Shown in pieces: positions 15,931 through 23,022 of a stretch of DNA of 23,034 nucleotides. The notes under the pieces are model-generated. The model was not told the origin of the DNA. It ran no database searches and saw only the letters and a list, made by a program, of their open reading frames with translations. Source of the stretch: a virus; the IMG/VR virus record IMGVR_UViG_3300048586_000098, positions 1 through 23,034 of that record; one strand, 5' to 3'. Made by a program: the position numbers and the translations under genes. The stretch's first letter is position 1. Each line of letters starts with the position of its first letter.

Positions 15931-16583
15931 TGGCTCAGGTCTATCCTATGTCGGTCTCGGCCTTCTTCGAGGGCCTCAAGGTCATGCGCGCGTCGTTTGA
16001 TCTGCCGGATACCAACATAGTCACTCGTTCTGCCGGCGGGGATGAAATGCGCGCATCTAGTGGCGCGCGGCTGTGGCGCGTGCAGCTGGAGCTGTCGCCT
16101 GCGCGGCACCGTAGTGCCGAACAGATCCGAGCCAAGCTGCACCTGTTGCGTCAGCCCAGTGCCTCGCTGCTGATCCGCCCAAAGCCATGCTTTGCCCCGG
16201 CCTACGATCCGACCGGCACCCTGCTCGGAAGTTCCGCGGTGGTTTTGCACACGGTGCAGTCCAACCTGCGCGATATCCGGCTTGGGGGGCTGCCCTCAGG
16301 CTACACGCTGGCACCGGGGGATTATCTGTCGTTCACCTATGGCACCGATCCGACGCGCTACGCCTTCCACCAGGTTGTGTCGGGGGCGGTTGCAAGCAGT
16401 GGCGGGGTCACGCCTGACTTCGAGGTGATCCCGCCCATCCGGCCGGGATACGCCATAGGCGAGCCGGTTCGTTTGATGAAGCCCTGGATGCGAGCCAAAC
16501 TTGTTGACGGTTCCACCGGCGCGGCGGGCGTGGCTGTGACGGACGGCATGAGCTTGACCCTGCGGCAGACACTCGGGAAGTAG
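15930..16583 (+). CDS. Tail protein, distal-tail-like by position
   Basis: This 217-residue protein has no enzymatic motif. It is beta-rich, with segments ARLWRVQLELSPARHRSAEQ, a central GDYLSFTYG and a C-terminal strand with MSLTLRQTLGK. In GTA-like tails the gene directly after the tape measure encodes the distal tail protein (DUF2460 in the Rhodobacter GTA). The sequence here is not obviously DUF2460, so this may be a functional analogue. The ATG shares its A with the tape measure stop codon TAA. Structural role likely; exact family uncertain. Confidence 0.72.
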   Translation: MAQVYPMSVSAFFEGLKVMRASFDLPDTNIVTRSAGGDEMRASSGARLWRVQLELSPARHRSAEQIRAKLHLLRQPSASLLIRPKPCFAPAYDPTGTLLGSSAVVLHTVQSNLRDIRLGGLPSGYTLAPGDYLSFTYGTDPTRYAFHQVVSGAVASSGGVTPDFEVIPPIRPGYAIGEPVRLMKPWMRAKLVDGSTGAAGVAVTDGMSLTLRQTLGK

Positions 16584-16584
16584 C

Positions 16585-17178
16585 ATGCGGACCTATGAGA
16601 GCATAATCGCAAACAATCTTAGCGACCGCAGTGGTCTATATGTGCGGCATCTGCTGTGGATACGCGCCAAGAACCGCGACACGCTGGCGACGGAGACAAT
16701 TGGGCTTTGGGATGGCGACGATCACGCAGAGTTCACGATTGATAGCGTGGTGCGTCAATACTACGGGGCGGGGACACTGCTCGCAGTGCCAGATCTGACG
16801 GCGCGTGCCGGGCTTGAGGTCTGGCAACCAGAAGTGAGCGTGTCGGGCATCGCGCCGGAGGTGGAGATCGCCCTGCGCGGCTATGAGCCAAAGCTGGCCC
16901 CGGTGGAGATCCATCGGGCTTTCTTCCACCCCGACCAAGGCACGCTCCTTGGCAGCCCAGTGCGGATCTTCAAGGGCTGGATTGACGGCGTGTCGATCCC
17001 GACGCCCGAGGAAGGCGGCGATGCAACGGCATCGATCACGCTGGCCAGCAACAGCCGGGGCCTGACGCGGGTTATCCCGGCCAAGAAGTCGGACGAGGCG
17101 TATCAGCGCCGGTCGGGCGACAGGATCATGCGCTATGCCGACATCGGCGGCACGGTAAAGGTGAGGTGGGGCACATGA
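16585..17178 (+). CDS. Tail-tip / baseplate hub-like protein (DUF2163-like)
   Basis: This 197-residue protein shows features of DUF2163-type hub proteins of GTA-like tails: a N-terminal beta region (FTIDSVVRQYYGAGTLLAVP), the VRIFKGWIDGVSIPTPEEGG segment that links two beta domains, then ITLASNSRGLTRVIPAKKSD and a basic C-terminus ending GDRIMRYADIGGTVKVRWG. It is shorter than typical DUF2163 proteins. It begins 1 nt after the previous stop and overlaps the next gene by ATGA. Position before a small peptidase-like gene and a large tip gene matches the GTA order. Confidence 0.72.
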   Translation: MRTYESIIANNLSDRSGLYVRHLLWIRAKNRDTLATETIGLWDGDDHAEFTIDSVVRQYYGAGTLLAVPDLTARAGLEVWQPEVSVSGIAPEVEIALRGYEPKLAPVEIHRAFFHPDQGTLLGSPVRIFKGWIDGVSIPTPEEGGDATASITLASNSRGLTRVIPAKKSDEAYQRRSGDRIMRYADIGGTVKVRWGT

Positions 17179-17591
17179 CGACCAAGACGAAAGACTGGCA
17201 GCACCGCCTGACCGCCTATCTGTCGAGTATCCACCGGCTGCCGTTCGAACCGGGCAAGCTCGACTGCGCGATCTTCACGGCGGGCGCTGTTCTGGCAATG
17301 ACCGGCGTTGACCATGCGCGCGGCTGGCGGGGCAAATACCGCAGCCTCGCGAAGGGCCTGAAGGCGCTGCAAGACAAGGGCCATGCTGATCACGTCGCAT
17401 TGGCGGCTTCGCTTTACCCCGAGGTGCCGCCGATCATGGCGCAAGAGGGCGATATCGCGGTTGTCCCGTCTGACGGGGTGGATGATGTCGAGGCGCTTGG
17501 CATCGTGCAGGGCCATTCGATCTACGTCATGTCGCGCGGCGGCCTCGTCCTAGTGCCGCTCACCACTGCCAAGCGGGCTTTCCGGGTCTGA
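17175..17591 (+). CDS. NlpC/P60-like tail protein (DUF6950 type)
   Basis: This 138-residue protein resembles small NlpC/P60-like tail-tip proteins. PGKLDCAIFTAGAVLAMTG carries the Cys expected as nucleophile, and GDIAVV followed by GHSIYVMSRGGLVLVPL is the beta core; the C-terminal TAKRAFRV is typical of DUF6950 members. A His is present in QGHSIYV, but whether it takes the catalytic place cannot be told from sequence alone. In related tails this protein opens peptidoglycan for DNA entry or is a structural relic. ATG 17175 overlaps the preceding stop (ATGA); a GTG three codons upstream is less likely. Confidence 0.78.
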   Translation: MTTKTKDWQHRLTAYLSSIHRLPFEPGKLDCAIFTAGAVLAMTGVDHARGWRGKYRSLAKGLKALQDKGHADHVALAASLYPEVPPIMAQEGDIAVVPSDGVDDVEALGIVQGHSIYVMSRGGLVLVPLTTAKRAFRV

Positions 17592-17592
17592 T

Positions 17593-20469
17593 ATGCACAT
17601 CATTTCTGTGATCTTCGCCGCCTTCTGGGCGGTTTTTCTGCTTGCGGAACCGGCGCACGCTGGCCCGGTCGGCATGCTCTTTACGGCCGTTGCCAAGTTG
17701 GCCGCTGCCAACGTGGTCGTGGGCGCGCTGATCAAGATCGGCGTAAGCATCGCGCTGTCGGCGTTGTCCTCGGCGCTGCTCGGCAAGCCACGATCGAGCG
17801 GCATCCAGACCGACACGACGCAGGAGGGTGGCACGCTCAGCCAGTCGTTCATCGTCGGGCGCTATGCAACGGCGGGCACGCGGATCGCGCCGCGCATGAC
17901 TTTCGGATCGAACAACCGCGACATGTTCGACGTGATCCAGATCAGCGACCTGCCGATCACCGGGATCTCGCGCATCTCGATCAATGGCGCCTGGCGGGAC
18001 ATGAATACCGGTGTCTCGTGGGACGGGATCACCTTCGACGCGGCGGGCGAGCTTTACGCGGCTGACCTGTTCCTCGGCACGCAGACGACCGCATCGCCCC
18101 GCCTGATGGCGAAGTATTCGAGCGGGGTAGAGCGCCCGTGGCAGTCCGACATGATCGGCAGGAACATGGCCTATGCGGTCATGTATCACTACTTCAAGAA
18201 GGAAGAGCATTCCTCGTGGCCGGAACCGCTGTTCGAGGTGCAGGGGATCAAGCTCTATGATCCGCGCAAGGACAGCACCATCGGCGGCAGCGGCGCGCAT
18301 CGCTGGAACAACAAGGCGACGTGGGAATGGACCGAAAACCCGGTCGTCATCATCTACAATATCCTGCGCGGGATCGAGCTTCCTGACGGTCGGGTCTGGG
18401 GCGGCAAGTGTGATGCCGAGGACCTGCCGCTGTCGGTATGGGCCGCCGCCGCGAACAAGTGCGACGAGCTTGTCACGCTGGCCGGGGGCGGCACGCAAGC
18501 CCGCTATCGCTGCGGGTTTGAGATCAAGGTGGCTGAGGATGAGCCTGCCGAGATCATCGAAGAGCTGCTGAAGTCCTGCGCTGGTTCCATTGTTGAGATC
18601 GGCGGCACCTACAAGATCCGCGCCCACGGGCCGGGCCTGCCGGTCTACTTCTTCAGCGATGACGACTTGCTGGTTACTTCGGGACACGAGTTCAACCCGT
18701 TCCCCGGTCTGGCCGAGACCTATAACACGATCAATGCCAGCTATCCCGAGCCGTCGAGCCTGTGGGAGAGCCACGACGCGCCCGAGCGGACGAATGCCAC
18801 ATGGGTGACCGAGGATCAGGGCCGCGTGCTGCCTGTGTCTGTGAGCCTGCCCGCCGTGCCGTTCGCGCGGCAGGTGCAGCGCCTGATGCAGGCATGGCTG
18901 CGCGATAACCGCCGCTGGCGCAGGCACACGATCACCCTGGGCCACTATGCCGCCGGGGTCGAGCCGCTGGACGTGGTGGCATGGACGAGCGAGCGCAACG
19001 GCTACACGTCCAAGCATTTCGACGTGGCGCAGGTGGTCGAGAATGCCGCTCTGGTGCAGCAATGGGAAATCCGTGAGGTCAACCCGTCCGACTACGATTG
19101 GGAGACGACCGACGAGCTGCCGACCTATGTGCCGTCGGTCATTCCCAACGCGCGGGTGGATCAGCCTGTGCCGGGCTGGACGGTTTCGCCTGCGCAGGTG
19201 CTGGACGGTGCTGGTCGGCCTCGGCGCGCTGCGCTGCGGTTCCAGTGGGATGGCGACGAGATCGACGCGGACAGCATCCGGGTGCAGATCCGCGTGCAGG
19301 GCCTGACGAATACCTGGGCCTATACCATTGCGGACGTGGACGCCGGGGACGTGGTCTATTCGTCAGGCATCCTGCCGAGCGTGACCTATGAGGCCCGCGC
19401 GCGCCTGGTGCAGCCCGGCCCGACGCAGTGGTCGGCGTGGATGGCTGCGACGACTGCTGATCTGACGTTTGGGCCACGGGATATCCCGTCGATAGACTGG
19501 CAATCTCTGCTGCCAGATAGCGCGATGGCAAGTGGCGCACCGGGCTCGCTTGGCAGCGTGTGGGGCAAGATCGGCGGGACCGCCTACGACACCTATTGCA
19601 CCTATGGGGCGCAGACTGATTTCGCATTGCTGGCCGGGAAGGAAAACGCCTCCCACTGCGTGCGCATCGGGGCAGTTCCGGCATCAGCGGCCACAGTGGG
19701 TTTCGGAACGCAGGGCAACGACAACCGGATCGAGGTCGAACCGGGCGAGACATACCGCGCATCGTGTCGGGTGTACTTCGCCGGGGGGCGGACATTCGCG
19801 CGCGTGGCGATTTCGTGGCGCGGGATCACCGGCGCCGAGATTTCGGTTTCGACCGGGACGACATTCGACCTGACGGCGAGCGGCCAGTGGCTGACGGTAT
19901 ATGGTGATTTTGTCGCGCCCGCTGGTGCTGTTTACGGCATCCCGCGGTTCATGCGCGTTGCGAATGACCTCAATGCTGGCAACGCCTATTTTGCCCGCCC
20001 GCGCGCGATGCGCAGGAACTTCAAGGATGTGACGAACGACGGTGACGTGTCGCTGCAGTGGAACAGCTACACTGCTGCGTGGGTGACCTTCTCGGGGAAC
20101 ACCGGGAACTTCATCGAGACCATCACGATCAGTGATCCTGATGTCTGCGGAAAACAGGCATTTGTCACCTTCATGGCGCAAGTCGGCCTTGAACGCACCG
20201 GGTCGGCGGGAAGGGCCAGAGGGACCGTCGATATCTCAATCGATGATCTATCAAGCATCACATCCATGTCATTCTTTGACGTCCAGCATCGCGTCGCGGT
20301 CAATGAGGAAATCCAGTTCCCGCTGACCCTGACACGCAAGGTCACTCTACCTAATACGGTTCCTTTCGTGATCCTGATCGGTGCGTCTGGCCTCAATGAT
20401 GTCACCGGCGCCGGCAACGTCTTCCGCTTGCGCTATCGCCGCACCGAAGTGAGCGTAATCAAGAAATGA
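17593..20469 (+). CDS. Large tail-tip / host-specificity protein (J-like)
   Basis: This 958-residue protein is the likely receptor-binding tip. The N-terminus is a signal-peptide-like segment (MHIISVIFAAFWAVFLL, then AEPAHA) followed by a second hydrophobic stretch to about residue 64. Residues 65-510 form the tip body with family-like phrases such as ISDLPITGISRISING, ENPVVIIYNILRG and PFARQVQRLMQAWL. Residues 520-625 look like a fibronectin-III-type domain. Residues 640-815 look like a jelly-roll, carbohydrate-binding-like domain (PGETYRASCRVYFAGG). The remaining C-terminus is beta-rich. These last two are typical of receptor-contact modules and probably vary between relatives. The start lies 1 nt after the previous stop. 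Confidence 0.9.
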   Translation: MHIISVIFAAFWAVFLLAEPAHAGPVGMLFTAVAKLAAANVVVGALIKIGVSIALSALSSALLGKPRSSGIQTDTTQEGGTLSQSFIVGRYATAGTRIAPRMTFGSNNRDMFDVIQISDLPITGISRISINGAWRDMNTGVSWDGITFDAAGELYAADLFLGTQTTASPRLMAKYSSGVERPWQSDMIGRNMAYAVMYHYFKKEEHSSWPEPLFEVQGIKLYDPRKDSTIGGSGAHRWNNKATWEWTENPVVIIYNILRGIELPDGRVWGGKCDAEDLPLSVWAAAANKCDELVTLAGGGTQARYRCGFEIKVAEDEPAEIIEELLKSCAGSIVEIGGTYKIRAHGPGLPVYFFSDDDLLVTSGHEFNPFPGLAETYNTINASYPEPSSLWESHDAPERTNATWVTEDQGRVLPVSVSLPAVPFARQVQRLMQAWLRDNRRWRRHTITLGHYAAGVEPLDVVAWTSERNGYTSKHFDVAQVVENAALVQQWEIREVNPSDYDWETTDELPTYVPSVIPNARVDQPVPGWTVSPAQVLDGAGRPRRAALRFQWDGDEIDADSIRVQIRVQGLTNTWAYTIADVDAGDVVYSSGILPSVTYEARARLVQPGPTQWSAWMAATTADLTFGPRDIPSIDWQSLLPDSAMASGAPGSLGSVWGKIGGTAYDTYCTYGAQTDFALLAGKENASHCVRIGAVPASAATVGFGTQGNDNRIEVEPGETYRASCRVYFAGGRTFARVAISWRGITGAEISVSTGTTFDLTASGQWLTVYGDFVAPAGAVYGIPRFMRVANDLNAGNAYFARPRAMRRNFKDVTNDGDVSLQWNSYTAAWVTFSGNTGNFIETITISDPDVCGKQAFVTFMAQVGLERTGSAGRARGTVDISIDDLSSITSMSFFDVQHRVAVNEEIQFPLTLTRKVTLPNTVPFVILIGASGLNDVTGAGNVFRLRYRRTEVSVIKK

Positions 20470-21002
20470 GCGAGCGCGTGCTTTTCACCATCCGCGATGC
20501 CGCTGGTGTCGTGGTTCGCACCGGCATGTGCGGTCGCGATGATCTGGCCTTGCAGGCGCGCGAGGGCGAGACGGTCGAGGAAGGCCATGCCGAACAGATC
20601 GAGGTGCCGGAAGTCCTGCCGCTTGACCGCGTGAAGGCGCGTGCAGTGGCGCGGGTCAATGAGATCGCGGCCACGATCCGGGGGCAATACATCACGGTCA
20701 TTCCCGGCCAAGAGATGATCTACCTCGCCAAAGAGGCCGAGGCGGTGCGCTATCTGGCGGAGACGCCCGAGCCCACCACGCTGGACGGCTATCCAATGCT
20801 GGCTGCCGAGGTCGGGATCACCGCCCCGACCGCCTACGAGCTGGCGCAGCTGTGGGCCAACATGTCGGCGCTGTGGCGGGGCATCGCGGCGCAAATCGAG
20901 ACTGCCCGGCTGGGCGCCATCTACCAGATCGAGACGGCGCCCGATGCGGCGGCGGTCGATGCCATCGTCGCGGCCGCTGTGGCTGCGCTGGTGGCCAACT
21001 AA
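20466..21002 (+). CDS. Tail-associated protein of unknown role
   Basis: This 178-residue protein begins with a beta region (VLFTIRDAAGVVVRTG) and continues as a long helix-rich part (VKARAVARVNEIAATIRGQY, then LAKEAEAVRYLA, then LWANMSALWRGIAAQIETA) similar in style to small tail-fibre-assembly or fibre-end proteins of other phages (DUF4376-like). It has no signal peptide or enzymatic motif. Its ATGA overlap with the tip gene suggests stoichiometric co-expression and a chaperone or accessory role at the tail tip. I do not recognise the exact family. Confidence 0.7.
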   Translation: MSERVLFTIRDAAGVVVRTGMCGRDDLALQAREGETVEEGHAEQIEVPEVLPLDRVKARAVARVNEIAATIRGQYITVIPGQEMIYLAKEAEAVRYLAETPEPTTLDGYPMLAAEVGITAPTAYELAQLWANMSALWRGIAAQIETARLGAIYQIETAPDAAAVDAIVAAAVAALVAN

Positions 21003-21026
21003 GACGAGAAGACGAGCGGGGCAGCG

Positions 21027-21377
21027 GTGAGTGACTTCCAGACGATATTCAGTGAGCGCGGGCTGATCCTCGCGGTATTCGGGGCATTGGGCGGCGCGGT
21101 TCGATCCGCCGCCCTCAAGACGACTTGGCGCGAGGGGATGCGGGTCGTGTTCATCGGCAGTGTTACGGCGTTCTGCGTCGGGGCCTTCGGGCCGCAGTTG
21201 CTCAAGCCGTGGCTTGGGGAATTGCCCGAGAACGGCCCAAGCAGCGGCACCCTCGGGATGCTCTGCGCCTCTGCCTTCTTCGTCGGCCTGTTGGCCGTGA
21301 CCATCATCGAGAGGCTCGCCTCGGGCAAGCCGATCCTTGCCAGGGAGGATGAACCGGATGAAGCAGCGGGAAAATGA
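21027..21377 (+). CDS. Holin-like three-TM protein
   Basis: This 116-residue protein has three likely membrane segments: about residues 12-28 (GLILAVFGALGGAVRSA), 39-56 (RVVFIGSVTAFCVGAF) and 76-94 (LGMLCASAFFVGLLAVT), with a short charged C-terminus. Size, number of segments and position after the tail genes fit a class I-type holin that makes holes in the inner membrane for the endolysin. The start is GTG 21027, with a GGGG-containing purine stretch upstream. It overlaps the next small gene by 20 nt. A role as another small membrane protein cannot be excluded. Confidence 0.75.
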   Translation: MSDFQTIFSERGLILAVFGALGGAVRSAALKTTWREGMRVVFIGSVTAFCVGAFGPQLLKPWLGELPENGPSSGTLGMLCASAFFVGLLAVTIIERLASGKPILAREDEPDEAAGK

Positions 21378-21519
21378 CACGCAGGGCGCGGCAAAGCCCA
21401 TCCTGCGACGGCCCAAGGCCAGCCCCTGCGAAGACTTCTGGCACACGCTCGCGGTCGGCGTGCCGATCGCGGGGCTGCTGTTCCTGATCCTGCCCGGCCT
21501 CTTCGCCCACTTCTTCTGA
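21358..21519 (+). CDS. Small one-TM lysis-cassette protein
   Basis: This 53-residue protein has a basic N-terminus (MKQRENDTQGAAKPILRRPK) and one hydrophobic C-terminal segment (about residues 30-52, LAVGVPIAGLLFLILPGLFA). GGAGG at 21344-21348 lies 9 nt before ATG 21358; ATG 21349 is too close to it. The overlap with the holin-like gene suggests a partner such as an antiholin or accessory pore protein. There is no lipobox or long periplasmic helix, so it is not a standard spanin. Confidence 0.65.
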   Translation: MKQRENDTQGAAKPILRRPKASPCEDFWHTLAVGVPIAGLLFLILPGLFAHFF

Positions 21520-21568
21520 TAGGTCGACGTGTCTGGCTCATGAAGATAGCAATGATAACGAATGCAAA

Positions 21569-21592
21569 GGGCCACCCAAAGGTGGCCCCATA
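21569..21592. terminator. Hairpin between convergent lysis and toxin genes
   Basis: GGGCCACC (21569-21576), a CAAA loop and GGTGGCCC (21581-21588) form a perfect 8-bp stem. It lies 50 nt after the last + strand lysis gene and about 120 nt beyond the end of the - strand toxin gene, so it can serve transcripts from both sides. On the - strand the stem is followed by TTTGCATT; on the + strand the T-tract is poor. Confidence 0.6.
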
Positions 21593-21609
21593 CAGCACCG
21601 ATCCGAGAG

Positions 21610-21627
21610 TTTGCATTCACTCAAATT
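21610..21627 (-). repeat. Inverted repeat arm 1 bracketing the toxin gene
   Basis: The 18 bases here, read on the - strand, match 22175-22192 on the + strand at 16 of 18 positions, with a perfect 12-nt core TGAGTGAATGCA. The two arms enclose the whole toxin gene. A shorter GAATGCAAA also occurs at 21560-21568, making a local inverted repeat around the hairpin. Confidence 0.7.
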
Positions 21628-21707
21628 GGACCGGTGGCCCCTGGTGGGGTCTTAATGCGGATGACGTGAGCAGAGCCGCGAACAGCCGTTATCTACAGTG
21701 TTATGTG

Positions 21708-22160
21708 CTAATTTTCAAGAGGCGGTGCGGGCGGTGGGTCAACATGCTTCACCAGAGAGCTCATGCCGAGACCGTGAAGAACGCACTTCTGTATCGACCG
21801 CAGCGTTTCGTCTGGAAGGGCACTTTTCTGATATTGGCGCCCTTCAGCGTTCTTTCCGAGGCGGAGGAGTTCAACTCGGTGAAATCCAACAGAATACACC
21901 ATGTCACCCTTCACCCATCTCTCTCCATCACCCCATCCCGCCGGCAGAGGGAAGGGGATGCGCAAGGACATGTGGAATGGCTTTATGATCGCAGGCTTGG
22001 TGGTGGAGAGGGGAACAACCGTCACGAGGCTTTCACGACCGCCCATCGCCTTGGACATAACAATGCAGAGGCGCTGCTTGATCATTTCTGGCTGCTTGAA
22101 GCCCGGTTCGAATCGTACACAAACGATTGATCCATACTGCGGGTGAAACTGGATGGGCAC
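21708..22160 (-). CDS. PemK/MazF-family toxin, orphan
   Basis: This 150-residue protein is on the strand opposite to all other genes. It matches the alphaproteobacterial PemK/MazF-type toxin pattern: start MPIQFHPQYGSIVCVRFEPG, FKQPEMIKQRLCIVMS, TVVPLSTTKPA, WVKGDMVYSVGFHRVELLRLGK, then KCVLHGLGM. The family's conserved Arg (here Arg30) and the PLST element (51-53) are kept; the usual K-R-R-P is K-Q-R-L here. Family members cleave mRNA. The start is GTG at 22158-22160 with a weak AGCAGG upstream. No antitoxin gene is visible on either side. It lies between the holin-like pair and the endolysin, is less GC-rich than its neighbours and has its own promoter candidate, so it looks like an acquired cargo ('moron') gene. 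In the phage it may interfere with the host or with competing phages. Confidence 0.85.
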   Translation of the reverse strand: MPIQFHPQYGSIVCVRFEPGFKQPEMIKQRLCIVMSKAMGGRESLVTVVPLSTTKPAIIKPFHMSLRIPFPLPAGWGDGERWVKGDMVYSVGFHRVELLRLGKNAEGRQYQKSALPDETLRSIQKCVLHGLGMSSLVKHVDPPPAPPLEN

Positions 22161-22174
22161 CGATATGCCTGCTT

Positions 22175-22192
22175 AATGTGAGTGAATGCACA
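22175..22192 (+). repeat. Inverted repeat arm 2 bracketing the toxin gene
   Basis: Partner of the arm at 21610-21627 in inverse orientation: core TGAGTGAATGCA at 22179-22190, 16 of 18 bases matching overall. It lies between the toxin start codon and the promoter candidate, so it could also act as an operator for the toxin gene. Confidence 0.7.
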
Positions 22193-22195
22193 GGC

Positions 22196-22224
22196 AATCT
22201 AATTCTGTGACGCTGCTGACACAA
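22196..22224 (-). promoter_or_regulatory. Candidate promoter of the toxin gene
   Basis: On the - strand TTGTGT (22224-22219) and TAGATT (22201-22196) are separated by 17 nt, close to a sigma-70 -35/-10 pair. It points at the toxin start about 36 nt downstream. This is a weak consensus match; its position and the lack of any other - strand gene upstream support it. Confidence 0.45.
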
Positions 22225-22270
22225 GGCAGCGATCACTGCCCGTAAACAGGCTGAAAACAAGACGATCCCG

Positions 22271-22295
22271 GCCCCGCCATCGCGCGGGGCTTTTT
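22271..22295 (+). terminator. Strong intrinsic terminator before the endolysin gene
   Basis: GCCCCGC (22271-22277) pairs with GCGGGGC (22284-22290) around a 6-nt loop and is followed by TTTTT (22291-22295). This is the best intrinsic terminator of the window on the + strand. It lies only 14 nt before the endolysin start, so endolysin mRNA must come from read-through, antitermination or a start site within or after the hairpin. Confidence 0.85.
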
Positions 22296-22309
22296 CATTG
22301 GAGACTGAC

Positions 22310-23011
22310 ATGCCCGACCTCGATCTGGGCCACACCCGGCTGATCATCGCCACAGCCGACCGGCTCGGCCTGTCCATTCAACAGACGGCCTATGTGCTGG
22401 CCACGTCCTTTTGGGAAACCAACCGGACCATGCAGCCCGTCGAAGAGGCCTATTACCTCGGGGCCAAGGCCGAGCGGTATCGGCAGGGTCTGCGCTATTA
22501 CCCGTGGCATGGGCGCGGCTTCGTGCAGCTGACCTGGGAACGGAACTACATCCGTGCCGGGCAAGAGATCGGTGTCGACCTGATCACCGATCCGGATCGC
22601 GCCATGGATCCGCAGATCGCGGCCGAGGTGCTGGTGCGCGGCTCGCGGGATGGCTGGTTCACCGGCAAGAAGCTCTCGCACTACATCGGCACCGCCAAGG
22701 CCGACTATGTCAGCGCCCGGCGCATCATCAACGGCACCGATTGCGCCCGCCAGATCGCCGATATCGCGCTGGACTATGAAAACGCCCTGACGCCCGAGCC
22801 CGACTACCCCGCCATTCGCCGCGGCTCGCGCGGTGCGGCCGTGGCCGAGGCGCAGGGCCTGCTGGCCGCCACCGGCTATGAGGTCACGCCCGATGGCATG
22901 TTCGGTTCCCGCACCGATGCGGCCATGCGCGCTTTCCAGAAATCCGTAGGCCTGACGGCTGACGGCATCTGCGGTCCCAAGACCTGGGCCGCGCTTCTCC
23001 CTGAAGGCTGA
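22310..23011 (+). CDS. Endolysin: GH19-type lysozyme domain plus peptidoglycan-binding domain
   Basis: This 233-residue cell-wall hydrolase has a GH19 (chitinase/lysozyme-like) domain at about residues 5-160: LATSFWETNRTMQPVEEAYYL holds the probable catalytic Glu36 and Glu45, and HGRGFVQLTWERNY is the GH19 hallmark. Residues 168-230 form a PG_binding_1 domain (RRGSRGAAVAEAQGLLAATG, then GMFGSRTDAAMRAFQKSVGL). No signal peptide is seen, so it depends on the holin for export. GGAG at 22300-22303 lies 6 nt before ATG 22310; a TTG at 22298 is less likely. It cleaves the glycan strands of peptidoglycan at the end of infection. Confidence 0.93.
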   Translation: MPDLDLGHTRLIIATADRLGLSIQQTAYVLATSFWETNRTMQPVEEAYYLGAKAERYRQGLRYYPWHGRGFVQLTWERNYIRAGQEIGVDLITDPDRAMDPQIAAEVLVRGSRDGWFTGKKLSHYIGTAKADYVSARRIINGTDCARQIADIALDYENALTPEPDYPAIRRGSRGAAVAEAQGLLAATGYEVTPDGMFGSRTDAAMRAFQKSVGLTADGICGPKTWAALLPEG

Positions 23012-23022
23012 AAGGAAACCCC

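Noticed and set aside
17560-19062. 500-codon - strand frame opposite the tail-tip gene
   Set aside because: Antisense shadow of a well-supported tail gene, with no promoter, ribosome site or family features.
20433-21620. 395-codon - strand frame across the tail-end and holin genes
   Set aside because: Spans several + strand genes with overlapping starts and stops; composition is that of a shadow frame.
22105-22114. GGTTCGAATC, resembling a tRNA T-arm
   Set aside because: No acceptor, D or anticodon arms can be built around it, and it lies inside the toxin coding sequence.
21540-22130. 196-codon + strand frame across the toxin region
   Set aside because: The - strand frame in the same place gives a clear PemK/MazF-like protein, whereas the + strand product has no recognisable features and no ribosome site.
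22236-22300. Short - strand frame (MKKPRAMAGPG...) upstream of the toxin as possible antitoxin
   Set aside because: It encodes only 21 residues, overlaps the terminator hairpin and ends well before the toxin gene; it is unlikely to be a real antitoxin.
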